A stretch of DNA of 38,797 bases from a virus. This document shows positions 6,932 to 14,542 of this stretch, in pieces (the stretch's first letter is position 1; every line of letters begins with the position of its first letter). The stretch lies in the IMG/VR virus record IMGVR_UViG_3300045119_000374, positions 1 through 38,797 of that record. One strand, 5' to 3'. The position numbers and the translations under genes are program-made. The notes beneath the pieces were generated by a model that saw only the letters and a list, made by a program, of their open reading frames with translations, searched no databases and was not told where the DNA came from.

Positions 6932-8349
6932 GTCGTCACCTGCTGCATTTCCGCGTTGGACAGAGCGCGAGGCCAATACTGGACGCGGCGAATGTAACCG
7001 CTGCCGTTGTTCGCGGCCGGTCCTGGAATGGCACTGATGAAACCGATGATCGGCAGAGTAATTCCGGTCTGAGCACCAGATGCGACAGCGCCGCCGTTAA
7101 GGCATATTTTACCGGTGGGCGAGGCGAAGGCCGAAACGCCCTTATTGACCGCCCCCGGTGTCGCCGCGTTGGCCGTCTGTAAGACCGCGCCGCCATCCCA
7201 ACTGGCGAGCAGGTTGGATGCCGACAACACGATCAACGGCGACGATGTGCCGCCGACGTTCGCGCTGATCACGCAGGTTCCGGGTGAAACACCGAACAAC
7301 GTGAAGTCCGCGAACCAGGAACCGAGGTTGGCGGTCATCCACGGCGAAGTGGACATCGTGTTCAGATCCTGCGCTCTGGTCACGGCCGCCGATATCGTCG
7401 GAATGTAGCTGGTGGCGAACGATCCCGTTTCGATCTGCGCGCCCCAGGCATAGATCCCCTGTCCGACAACGCCCACGGCTGAGCGATTATCGCCCGTGGC
7501 CGAAACGACCGCGCACATGCCGATATACCAGGATATGGCCCCCGTCGCGTTCGGCGTCAGTGTATATGATACGCGATACCAACCATTCGGATATGGCGTG
7601 ACGGCCACGGATTTATTGGTAATCCCGGCGCCCAGATCGGCGCCCACCACACCGGTCCCGTTCGTCAGGTCGAAGTAAGCCGTCGCCACGCCGCCGGCCG
7701 CGACCTGAAAAAAGCAATTCGCCGTGGCGGTCTTTTTGATAAACACCGACAGGGTATACGCTGTGCCCGCCGTCCCCGAGGCGACAGCATTGGAAATGGC
7801 GCGGATATCGGCGGCGGTAGAGGTGGCAGCGACCAGCGCCGCCGTTCCCGTCGTCCCATCCGGAGCGACTATCCCGGCCGCTGACAGCGCGGCGGAGCCA
7901 AACGTAGACCAATTACCAACGCCCGTTGCCAATGACGGCCATAGCGCGTTGGTCCGCGCCTCCTCGATCAGCAGCCCGCGCAGCACGCCTCCGGCATAAT
8001 CCCAACGCGGCGCGTTGATCGCCGCCGGTTGGATCGTTCCGCTCGCGTCGGTGTATGTCGCGGTCGACGCCCGCGTGAAAGTAATCCGGCTGTCGAGCGT
8101 GCCGGGCGTCATGAAGCCCAGATCCAACGTGGCGCCCGGTGGTCCGATGGCGACAACCTGCGAGCCGCCGAATTGCGCGCGCATCTCCTGACTGAAGTAT
8201 TTGCACCAGCCCATCGGCGAGACCGGGCCGGTGACGTGGCCGCACCACTTCGGCGCGATGTAAAACCGGCAGAACGAGCACTTCTCGCGCCCCCCCATCG
8301 GCGTGTAGCGCGCCTGCTGGGGTGAGACGCGGTGGGTGATCATGTTCAT
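6928..8349 (-). CDS. Tail fibre with an N-terminal HiPIP-like Cys domain
   Basis: The protein has 473 residues; ATG 8349 overlaps the adaptor stop as TGATG. Residues 10-55 contain C24-x2-C27-x8-C36-x12-C49 with GPVSPMGWCKYF, the pattern of high-potential iron-sulphur proteins, though with shorter spacings than the photosynthetic forms. Similar small Cys-rich proteins occur alone in other phages next to the adaptor gene. From about residue 80 a fibre begins: FTRASTATYTDASGTIQPAA, then GLLIEEARTNALWPS, followed by strand-rich lectin-like (concanavalin-like) repeats to the end. A fusion of the two is therefore likely. Cluster binding is inference; a zinc site is equally possible. Confidence 0.8.
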   Translation of the reverse strand: MNMITHRVSPQQARYTPMGGREKCSFCRFYIAPKWCGHVTGPVSPMGWCKYFSQEMRAQFGGSQVVAIGPPGATLDLGFMTPGTLDSRITFTRASTATYTDASGTIQPAAINAPRWDYAGGVLRGLLIEEARTNALWPSLATGVGNWSTFGSAALSAAGIVAPDGTTGTAALVAATSTAADIRAISNAVASGTAGTAYTLSVFIKKTATANCFFQVAAGGVATAYFDLTNGTGVVGADLGAGITNKSVAVTPYPNGWYRVSYTLTPNATGAISWYIGMCAVVSATGDNRSAVGVVGQGIYAWGAQIETGSFATSYIPTISAAVTRAQDLNTMSTSPWMTANLGSWFADFTLFGVSPGTCVISANVGGTSSPLIVLSASNLLASWDGGAVLQTANAATPGAVNKGVSAFASPTGKICLNGGAVASGAQTGITLPIIGFISAIPGPAANNGSGYIRRVQYWPRALSNAEMQQVTT

Positions 8350-9014
8350 CAGAACGAGACCAGCTCGGCGCGGAACGGCGCACCAGAATAGTCAGACATT
8401 TGCTTATGCAAATCCGCCCTGGTCACCGCCTGCTGGAACTGCGCGTCACACTGCTGCGCGCGGTCGTCATCCAGTTCAAACAACGCACCATATTTGCACA
8501 CACCCCACAAATACACGCCATAAAGCTGCTCAAGCACGGCGTTGGTGTCGGTCGGCAGTAGCAACGGACGTGGTTTGGCATACCACCCCATTAATATCTT
8601 CTGCGGCACCCAGTTGGGATCAGGCGGATCGGGAATGATGGGGTGCGGCAAAAACTCGATACAATCATGCACCAATCGATAGGCCCGGCATACCTGACCC
8701 ACGGCGCCGACCACGGCACCATCCCGCCACGCGGTGCTGTAGGCGGAGGTCCAGTGCCCGCTCCACTCGTCCTTCAGTTCGAACATCTCGCCGCTCGTCG
8801 CGTCCCGGATGCTCTCCATCGTCGCGAAGTCGGCCGGCAGCGAGATGTAAGCGGCATCGATCGGCTGGATGCCCGAGGTCACCATGCAGCGCGCCCGCAG
8901 CGTCTGGGCGATCTCGGTCTCGACCATGAGCACCCAGCCGGGGATGAGCGGCAGAACATCTTTACGGTTGAGCCACGCCTGCACGTCTTCGATCAGTTGC
9001 GCGTAGGTCGCCAC
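8349..9014 (-). CDS. Head-tail adaptor protein
   Basis: The protein has 221 residues and starts MATYAQLIEDVQAWLNRKDV. The opening helix, then IPGWVLMVETEIAQTLRARCM, an ISLPADFATMESI strand segment and the LYGVYLWGVCKYGALFELDD helix near the C-terminus fit the podovirus adaptor family (SU10-adaptor type), which forms a 12-mer ring linking portal to nozzle. The gene stands right after capsid-proximal genes, as expected. Translation of the next gene is coupled by TGATG. Confidence 0.85.
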   Translation of the reverse strand: MATYAQLIEDVQAWLNRKDVLPLIPGWVLMVETEIAQTLRARCMVTSGIQPIDAAYISLPADFATMESIRDATSGEMFELKDEWSGHWTSAYSTAWRDGAVVGAVGQVCRAYRLVHDCIEFLPHPIIPDPPDPNWVPQKILMGWYAKPRPLLLPTDTNAVLEQLYGVYLWGVCKYGALFELDDDRAQQCDAQFQQAVTRADLHKQMSDYSGAPFRAELVSF

Positions 9015-9017
9015 GGA

Positions 9018-9371
9018 TCACTTCCGGTCGTTCGGCTTGTGCTCCGGCTGATGTGGCGCTGGCTGCGGCGTGACATGCGGCGGGGGCACCACGGGTGCCT
9101 CCACCACTGCCGCCCCCTCCTGCTGCGCGGCCTCCAGGGCGGCTCCCTGCTCCTGCGCGGCCTTACCGGCGGCCATCGCCTGGGCGCGCATCTCGGCGGC
9201 GCTGGTAGCCTCGGGATAGACCTTCACGAGCAGCACCGGATCGATGTCCGGCGGCAGCATCGGCTCGGCCGGTGGCAGGACAGTGGTGTCCGGCTTGCCC
9301 ATCGTGCCGATGCCCTGCGTCGGGCGCTGCGGGGTGGTCTCGGCCTTATGGTCGGTTGTTCCCATCGCCAT
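9018..9371 (-). CDS. Pro/Ala-rich small virion-region protein
   Basis: The protein has 117 residues with the chosen start at ATG 9371, which has AGGAAG seven bases upstream; a start at 9392 would give 124 residues but lacks a comparable site. The sequence is low in complexity: a Thr/Pro-rich N-terminus, a conserved-looking PDIDPVLLVKVYPEATS segment, an Ala/Gln helix (MRAQAMAAGKAAQEQGAALE) and a His/Pro-rich tail. No domain is recognised. It lies between a capsid-associated gene and the adaptor, and is probably a minor capsid or head-completion factor. Confidence 0.7.
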   Translation of the reverse strand: MAMGTTDHKAETTPQRPTQGIGTMGKPDTTVLPPAEPMLPPDIDPVLLVKVYPEATSAAEMRAQAMAAGKAAQEQGAALEAAQQEGAAVVEAPVVPPPHVTPQPAPHQPEHKPNDRK

Positions 9372-9372
9372 G

Positions 9373-9696
9373 TCAGAGCTTCCTTCCGTCATCGGTGCGG
9401 AGCAGCCGGCATTCGCGGCTGTCCAGCACCTGGTTCAACAGTTTCGGGTCTTTGGTGACCCCGAGTTTTTGCCATTGCTGCCAGATCACCAGCGGCACGC
9501 GCGCTACGTGGGTCCAACTCTGGCCGCGCGCCCGGTGCGGATCGAAATCGCTCGCGATCCGCTTCGCCGACTCCACGATCTGGCGCGTGTCCTGGGTGTG
9601 GGTCATCACGAGACCGACCCTGGGGTCGGAGTCAGCCTCGATCTCGGTGTAGCGCCGGGTCGACGGATCAAAGTTTTCGTAAAGGAGGTTAGCCAT
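9373..9696 (-). CDS. Conserved protein following the capsid gene
   Basis: The protein has 107 residues and starts MANLLYENFDPSTRRYTEIE. This short protein, with VGLVMTHTQDTRQIVESAKR, a RGQSWTHVARVPLVIWQQW segment and a C-terminal DSRECRLLRTDDGRKL, is a conserved companion of SU10-type capsid genes in podoviruses and pelagiphages. In this genome an HNH gene has come between it and the capsid gene, and the two overlap by 8 bases. Function is unknown; a head-completion role is only positional inference. Confidence 0.8.
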   Translation of the reverse strand: MANLLYENFDPSTRRYTEIEADSDPRVGLVMTHTQDTRQIVESAKRIASDFDPHRARGQSWTHVARVPLVIWQQWQKLGVTKDPKLLNQVLDSRECRLLRTDDGRKL

Positions 9697-10402
9697 CGCG
9701 CTTACGCCTGTAATAGATGGCCAATGCCCTTGCGTTGGAACACGCCTTGCACGATCGCATGCCGTTGTAGAGATACGTGTTGTCAGGCGTGTATTCGTGT
9801 CCAGACGGACAGTGCGTCTTAGCGGCGTTTAAGGACGAACCACCCTTGAATCGGCCCTTGGCTCGCATGTCACTGACGTTATCCCGCTGCGTGCCAAGAA
9901 ACAGGTGAGCCGGATTACAACAAGCCGGAACATCACAGATATGGCAGACACTCATACCATCAGGGATTGGTCCATTGACCTCTTCCCAGGCCAGTCGATG
10001 AACCCTTAACGTTGTGCCGTCACGACCTATCATGCCGTATCCGTCATTTGTGACCGCCCCCTCCCAGAGCCAACAACCTGAGTTAGGCTCTGGGATAAGA
10101 CGGTCACGCCAAGGGATCACCTCAGCCTTTCTCGTATCGGCGGTCGTAGTCAGAAACAGGTGCGTGGGATTGCAACATGCCGTGACGCCGCACGTATGTG
10201 AGACAATCGACCCTTGTGGAACAGGCCCGTGCGTTTCTTCCCAGGCGACGCGATGAACACGTAACGTCTTTCCATCACGTGTGAATTGTCCGAAGCCGCC
10301 AGGATCAACACGGCCCTGCCACAACCAACAGTCAGTCGCCTGTTGAGGTATTACGCGGTCTTGCCACGGAGTTGGTTTTCTCATCTCCATCGTATACATC
10401 AT
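9689..10402 (-). CDS. Tandem-duplicated HNH homing endonuclease
   Basis: The protein has 237 residues and starts at ATG 10402, with GAGG eight bases upstream; ATG 10399 is also possible. Two similar HNH modules follow one another: PWQDRVIP..CWLWQGRVDPGGFG..HRVAWEETHGPVPQGS..SHTCGVTACCNPTHLFL and PWRDRLIP..CWLWEGAVTNDGYG..HRLAWEEVNGPIPDGM..CHICDVPACCNPAHLFLGT. The second keeps the usual H-x-C-D signature; in the first the Asp is Gly, so it may be degraded. The C-terminus has a C-x..C-x2-C zinc motif (HCPSGHEYTPDN, then CKACSN). It sits in the capsid-head operon as a mobile insertion. Confidence 0.88.
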   Translation of the reverse strand: MMYTMEMRKPTPWQDRVIPQQATDCWLWQGRVDPGGFGQFTRDGKTLRVHRVAWEETHGPVPQGSIVSHTCGVTACCNPTHLFLTTTADTRKAEVIPWRDRLIPEPNSGCWLWEGAVTNDGYGMIGRDGTTLRVHRLAWEEVNGPIPDGMSVCHICDVPACCNPAHLFLGTQRDNVSDMRAKGRFKGGSSLNAAKTHCPSGHEYTPDNTYLYNGMRSCKACSNARALAIYYRRKRDG

Positions 10403-10441
10403 AGATGAGACCTCGACAATATTATTATCGTTACGGTATCA

Positions 10442-11425
10442 TCACTGATTTAGGTCAAAGATAGTGCTATGTGCCTTGGGCGCCGTCGGACGAATACAAC
10501 CTTCGAACACCACGCTACCTTGCTGATTATCTCCCGTGACGGCGTACGTCTGGTCCACGAAGTCCCGGCCCGTCAGCGGCCCCAGTTCTACGTAGTCCGG
10601 CGACACGAGCAGGATCTGATGCAGCGGGCAGAAGCGGTCCGGGGCCAGTTGAATGGCGCCGAAATTCGTTCTGTAAACATCCACCGCGCCCATGATCGTT
10701 ACCTCTTCACGTGACGTAACGTTCTGGATGTTCTGCGCCACGACCGCGTTGCCGGTGCCACCCTGCGACAGCGTGGCGAAATACGCCTTCACATTACCCG
10801 ACATGATGCCGAGCGTCGGCACGCTGCCGGCCTGCCAGCACTGCTGAACGGCGGCATCGACCATGGCCAATGTCAGATCGCGCGCGGTGCCCGGCGTGCC
10901 CGCGTTGGAACCATCGCCAACCGGCATGACCCCGGCGCCGGCGCCACGCGAACCATTCAGCGTGTAACAGGGCAGTCCCGACATATGCCTGGGGTCGGTC
11001 AGGGTGCGCACCAGCGGGGATGTGATGGCGAACTCGACATCCCGCTTCAGTTCCATCGCCTTCAGGATGGTCTGCCTGTTGTATTCGTCCTCGCCGCCCA
11101 CGAAGTCGGCCGCGCGCGTGGTATTCGATACGCCAACCGAACGGACCGCGATCTGACAGATGTTGTTGAACCTTACAGGTTTGGTAACTGGTTGCGCTAC
11201 CGCGGTGAAACCTTCGGGCTGAAAGTTGTCTGCCACGGCGGCCAAATCCTGAACCACCCACTCGGACAAAATTTGTTTCGAGTCGACACTGGAAATAGCA
11301 GATAGTAACGGAGTCGCATCGACATCTATCTGAAAGACCAGGTCCCGCAAATCCTCCTTCACGCCGACCGCTGTCGGCTCGATATACGTATTACTTGGGG
11401 CCGCGCCCATCGCGCCAACAGCCAT
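10442..11425 (-). CDS. Major capsid protein, SU10/DUF5309 type
   Basis: The protein has 327 residues; ATG 11425 has GGAG about six bases upstream. The sequence matches the SU10 major capsid protein (DUF5309) pattern: a charged N-terminal segment LRDLVFQIDVDATPLLSAIS, the FEVFNNICQIAV.. beta segment around NNICQIAVRSVGVS, an ELKRDVEFAI helix, then VPTLGIMSGNVKAYF, and the C-terminal GAVDVYRTNFGAIQLAPDRF and DYVELGPLTGRDF strands. It builds the HK97-fold shell. The scaffold gene lies upstream after a 232-base gap, so the capsid is probably expressed from its own additional promoter there, although none was clear. Confidence 0.92.
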   Translation of the reverse strand: MAVGAMGAAPSNTYIEPTAVGVKEDLRDLVFQIDVDATPLLSAISSVDSKQILSEWVVQDLAAVADNFQPEGFTAVAQPVTKPVRFNNICQIAVRSVGVSNTTRAADFVGGEDEYNRQTILKAMELKRDVEFAITSPLVRTLTDPRHMSGLPCYTLNGSRGAGAGVMPVGDGSNAGTPGTARDLTLAMVDAAVQQCWQAGSVPTLGIMSGNVKAYFATLSQGGTGNAVVAQNIQNVTSREEVTIMGAVDVYRTNFGAIQLAPDRFCPLHQILLVSPDYVELGPLTGRDFVDQTYAVTGDNQQGSVVFEGCIRPTAPKAHSTIFDLNQ

Positions 11426-11657
11426 GTGTCACTCCATCGCGGGCGCGGACGCACACCATGGGGCGTCTCGCGCGGTGAAACCGAATTGTGAGGTTTCGCG
11501 ATGGTCTGGGGCGTCGGCCGGGTGGGTGCGAAGCACTCCCGAAAGCGCGGATCAGGCTCTCAGCGACGGCACGTCCCGTCCGAAAGTGGGTCCAGGGGAC
11601 TCTTTCAGGCGACGAATGTCAGTAGGCTGTCAGGATGTCGGTTTTGTCAACCGACGT
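11426..11657. other. Non-coding gap before the capsid gene
   Basis: A 232-base gap between the scaffold stop and the capsid start is the longest in the otherwise tightly packed late operon. Apart from the hairpin at 11637-11655 it holds no convincing open frame. An intact TTGACA lies inside that hairpin on the minus strand (11649-11644) with no good -10 at 17 bases, so a capsid promoter is possible but unproven. The GGAG site for the capsid gene is at its left end. Confidence 0.5.
11637..11655 (-). terminator. Hairpin just after the scaffold gene
   Basis: GTCGGTT (11637-11643) pairs with AACCGAC (11649-11655) around a 5-base loop, two bases after the scaffold stop codon. It has no T-tract, so it may be an attenuator or a stability element that lets capsid be made in excess of scaffold, not a true terminator. 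Confidence 0.4.
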
Positions 11658-12788
11658 TCAGCGTCCCGCCCCATTGGTGCTCGCCCTTCTCGCGGCCAGC
11701 AACGCCGCCGCCGTGCGGTAGTCGGCCTTCCGGCCAAACGCCTCCTCGGCGACGGCGACCCGCTCGGACGGGGCCGGTGGTGGCGCCTGTCCCCGCGCCG
11801 GGGCGATCTGTGCGGGCGCCGTCGTCTTGGCACTCTCCACCCAACGGTCGAACATGGCCGCCTTCATCAGCGCCTTCAGATGGTGCGCGTTGGTCAGCCC
11901 CTGCAATTCGTTCTGGCTGAAGCCGCCCTTGGTGGTGGCCCAATCGACGATCTGCTTCTGCGCCGCCGCCCGCTCGGTCGGATCGGCCCAGAACGGCAAC
12001 TCCTTCGCCAGTTGCTCGTTCGCCGCCGCCACCTGCTGCTCCATCGCCCGCTGCCGCGCCTGCTGTTGCAACGTCGTCAGTCCGGCCAACCGATTTTGCT
12101 CATTAACCGCCGTCTCCCAGGCGGCCCGCTCGCGCAGATACTGCTGTGGATTGGTCTCCAGCAGATGCGGGTCGGGCAGTGGCGGCGCGTTCTGGACCGT
12201 CTCGGCCAGGCGCTGCAATTCCGGCTGGATATAAGGCAGAACCGCCGCCAACGCCTGTTGTTGCGCCTGCAACGCCTGCCGCTGTTGCGCGATTTCCTGG
12301 GTCTTTTGTGTGTAATCGGTCGATTTGCGCTGGGCGAAGGCGCGCACCTCGGCCAGGGTCTTCAGCCGCTGCCCCTCGATCTCGAACCCCTCGCCCAGCG
12401 CCATATCGGCGGGCGCCCCCTCGGCCACGGCCGCCGCTCCCGGCACGCCAAGCGCCCGTTCCATCGCTGACAGCCCGCTGTCGGCCACTCCGGCCACCGA
12501 GGGCTTCGGCGCTTCCGGAGGTGTTGCTTTCGCCGCCGCCGCCAGTTCAACGGCGGGTGGCCTGCGCGTGGACTCTGGTGTCGCGGGCACGGCGGACGTG
12601 GGTGCCTCCCTCGGGGCCTCGGGACCGCGCCGCTGCCGGTTGAGCAGCCGCGCCGCCTCGGAGATCGAGATCGAGGGGGACTCGTTGGCCGGCGGGCTGA
12701 CGCCGCTGTCGGCTGGTGTCGCCGGTGGTGCCGGTGTTGATGCCGGTGTCGATGCCGGGGAGGCCGGCGTGCCCGTGCTTTCGCTCAT
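11658..12788 (-). CDS. Capsid scaffolding protein candidate
   Basis: The protein has 376 residues; its start overlaps the preceding stop as ATGA. Residues 1-130 are Pro/Ala/Ser-rich and disordered, the middle is a long Gln/Ala/Arg-rich helical stretch (QRQALQAQQQALAAV, NEQNRLAGLTTLQQQARQRA) and the tail is again Pro-rich (GQAPPPAPSERVAVAEEAFG). The acidic, helical, low-complexity character and the place right before the major capsid gene are the usual signs of a scaffold. Its short gap and hairpin before the capsid gene fit an excess of capsid. No sequence family is claimed. Confidence 0.72.
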   Translation of the reverse strand: MSESTGTPASPASTPASTPAPPATPADSGVSPPANESPSISISEAARLLNRQRRGPEAPREAPTSAVPATPESTRRPPAVELAAAAKATPPEAPKPSVAGVADSGLSAMERALGVPGAAAVAEGAPADMALGEGFEIEGQRLKTLAEVRAFAQRKSTDYTQKTQEIAQQRQALQAQQQALAAVLPYIQPELQRLAETVQNAPPLPDPHLLETNPQQYLRERAAWETAVNEQNRLAGLTTLQQQARQRAMEQQVAAANEQLAKELPFWADPTERAAAQKQIVDWATTKGGFSQNELQGLTNAHHLKALMKAAMFDRWVESAKTTAPAQIAPARGQAPPPAPSERVAVAEEAFGRKADYRTAAALLAARRASTNGAGR

Positions 12789-13924
12789 TGCTGTTGCCTT
12801 TGCTGGCCACCGATGGCCGCCGCACCGCCGCCCGCCATCAGACCGGCGAGGCCGTAACGGCGGATGATCTCCATGTTCTTCGGATCGAAGATAACCGAGT
12901 TGTAGCTCCCCTCGCCCGCGCCACGGCTGCCCGCGTCGAGGTAACGGATGCCAGGAATGCCCGCCGCTTTCAGTTTTTGAGCTATCTCCGGCGCGCCGAG
13001 ATCGGCATCACGTGACAGAGCGGAAACAACATCCTGGCCGGTTAAAGGTATCTTCAGCCTGTCCGCGCTCATCATTCGCTCGGTGAGGGGCACTGAATTA
13101 TCCGCGAGACTGTTTATCGCCGCCTGAACATCAGGATGTTGCTCGCTCAGTGGCTTGTCCCAGTGCAGGAACCGCTCGGGGTCGGCGTTGACCTGGACCT
13201 CATACATGTGGCCGGCGGGCGCCGCGTTGCTGAAATGAGTATCCAACCGACTCGCGGCCTTCACCGCCGCGTCGTCCCATGTGTTACTGTTCAGATCGTG
13301 CCCGCTCAACATCGTGCGAAGATCACGCACAACAGCATCATTACTGGCGGCGTCCCGCAGCGCCGGGTTGTCGTGCGCCGACAACATAGCCCGCAGGTTG
13401 TCCACGGTTGGCGCCGGGCCGTTCGGGTTGTAGGGCTGGAAGTCCGTCAGCGCGTTGTTCAGACCGTCCATCGGACCGGTCGATAATTTATCTCGATATC
13501 CTCTCGCGATAGCCTCGTTCTCGGCGAGATACATCCCATGCCCATACGCCTGCGCGCCCTCTCCGGTGCCGATCTTGCTCAGGTCGAACGCATCGAACTG
13601 GTGCGGGCTGCCGTGGTAAGCGGTGAAGCCGGGCGGCGGGGCATCTCCGGGTGCCGACGTGCCTAACGCCACCGCCGTTCCGGCCTGACCGATCGCATCG
13701 AGCAGTCCGGCTTTGGTCGGCATCCCGGTGTTGTCATCCCACAAACCACGCTCGGCGCTGATCCGCCGCTGCGCCTCCATCGCGTCCATCACCTGTTGAT
13801 ACACCGTCCCCAACGCATCGGCCCTTGGATCAGGCTGTAACACCGGCGGACGGTCATCCGGCGGCTGCAACAGGCTCAAGGGAGCCTGGGATTGCTCCTC
13901 ATCAGGATACAGCAACGAGGCCAT
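12785..13924 (-). CDS. ADP-ribosyltransferase-like virion-region protein
   Basis: The protein has 379 residues. After a Pro-rich start, residues 103-135 read YHGSPHQFDAFDLSKIGTG then GAQAYGHGMYLAEN, the opening of the ART-PolyVal-like ADP-ribosyltransferase family: the His of YHGSPH, the Tyr of MYLAE and a later GEGSYNSVIFD (338-347) with a Glu in the expected place. A DPERFLHWDKPLSEQ segment (249-262) and a GIPGIRYLD segment also match this family. The mid part is long and poorly conserved. The family transfers ADP-ribose to target proteins or nucleic acid. Between the portal and scaffold genes it may travel in the virion and be injected. Activity is inference. Confidence 0.82.
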   Translation of the reverse strand: MASLLYPDEEQSQAPLSLLQPPDDRPPVLQPDPRADALGTVYQQVMDAMEAQRRISAERGLWDDNTGMPTKAGLLDAIGQAGTAVALGTSAPGDAPPPGFTAYHGSPHQFDAFDLSKIGTGEGAQAYGHGMYLAENEAIARGYRDKLSTGPMDGLNNALTDFQPYNPNGPAPTVDNLRAMLSAHDNPALRDAASNDAVVRDLRTMLSGHDLNSNTWDDAAVKAASRLDTHFSNAAPAGHMYEVQVNADPERFLHWDKPLSEQHPDVQAAINSLADNSVPLTERMMSADRLKIPLTGQDVVSALSRDADLGAPEIAQKLKAAGIPGIRYLDAGSRGAGEGSYNSVIFDPKNMEIIRRYGLAGLMAGGGAAAIGGQQRQQQ

Positions 13925-13927
13925 CCC

Positions 13928-14185
13928 CTACTCCATCGCCCGGTTCATCTGGTCCGCCACCCGATCAGCCTCCACCGCCTCGGCGTCGGCGGTGATTTCG
14001 TTGCGAATGCGATTGAGGGCGATCACGATCAACCGATTGTCCTCGCGCTGGCGTGCATCATCGAGGAACATCGCCCACCAGGTGGATTGATCCTCGATAC
14101 GCTTCAGCACCGCCTGGAACGCGGGATCGTCCAGCATGCGCCGGCACGCCTCGGCCTGAACCACCTGCTCGGCGGTTAGCGTCAT
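13928..14185 (-). CDS. Small helical protein
   Basis: The protein has 85 residues and starts MTLTAEQVVQAEACRRML; ATG 14185 overlaps the previous stop as ATGA. It is helical and charged throughout (DDPAFQAVLKRIEDQSTWWA, DARQREDNRLIVIALNRIRN), with no cysteine motif or membrane segment. It stands between the portal-proximal genes and the ART gene. No family is recognised; a small virion-assembly role is only positional. Confidence 0.65.
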   Translation of the reverse strand: MTLTAEQVVQAEACRRMLDDPAFQAVLKRIEDQSTWWAMFLDDARQREDNRLIVIALNRIRNEITADAEAVEADRVADQMNRAME

Positions 14186-14367
14186 AACTTCCCAACCTCA
14201 CGAATGGCCTGCTGAACGTTTGGTGGCATCGCATCGAGCGCGCGGCGGTCATATTCCGAGAGCGCCACGTCGTTCTGTAGCTTCCAGCAAATCCCAAGAG
14301 CATCTTCGACCATTCGGCCGTAGCGCAATTGCTCTTCCTTGGTCGCGCGTTTTGTCTTCAGCGCCAT
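14182..14367 (-). CDS. Small basic-to-helical protein
   Basis: The protein has 61 residues. ATG 14367 was chosen because it begins just after the membrane-protein stop with a GGGGTG upstream; a longer frame to 14493 overlaps that gene. The N-terminus is basic (MALKTKRATKEEQLRYGRM), followed by two helices. Its stop overlaps the next start as ATGA. Function is unknown. Confidence 0.62.
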   Translation of the reverse strand: MALKTKRATKEEQLRYGRMVEDALGICWKLQNDVALSEYDRRALDAMPPNVQQAIREVGKL

Positions 14368-14371
14368 CGCA

Positions 14372-14542
14372 TCACCCCTGAATGACGAAGCCGAAAACGC
14401 GCCAACCGAGCAGGAACAGCAGCACGGCGAACACCCACCCGTTGTAGTTGGCCCAATAAACCTGACCGTTCGCCGTGCGCCCCCAGGCGCCAAACACCAG
14501 CGCGATGACGAAAATCACCCAGAAAAGTAGCCCGATGGACAT
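14372..14542 (-). CDS. Small two-helix membrane protein
   Basis: The protein has 56 residues. ATG 14542 overlaps the portal stop as TGATG, so the longer frame to 14974 is a shadow of the portal gene. Two hydrophobic segments (IGLLFWVIFVIALVFGAW and GWVFAVLLFLLGWRVFGFVI) flank a short polar loop, fitting a hairpin in the inner membrane. Such small proteins between portal and head genes are often hypothetical; a holin role is possible since no other clear holin is present, but cannot be shown. Confidence 0.72.
   Translation of the reverse strand: MSIGLLFWVIFVIALVFGAWGRTANGQVYWANYNGWVFAVLLFLLGWRVFGFVIQG

Noticed and set aside
12325-12867. Plus-strand Ala/Ser-rich frame over the scaffold gene
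   Set aside because: Composition mirrors the Pro/Ala-rich minus-strand scaffold; no independent support.
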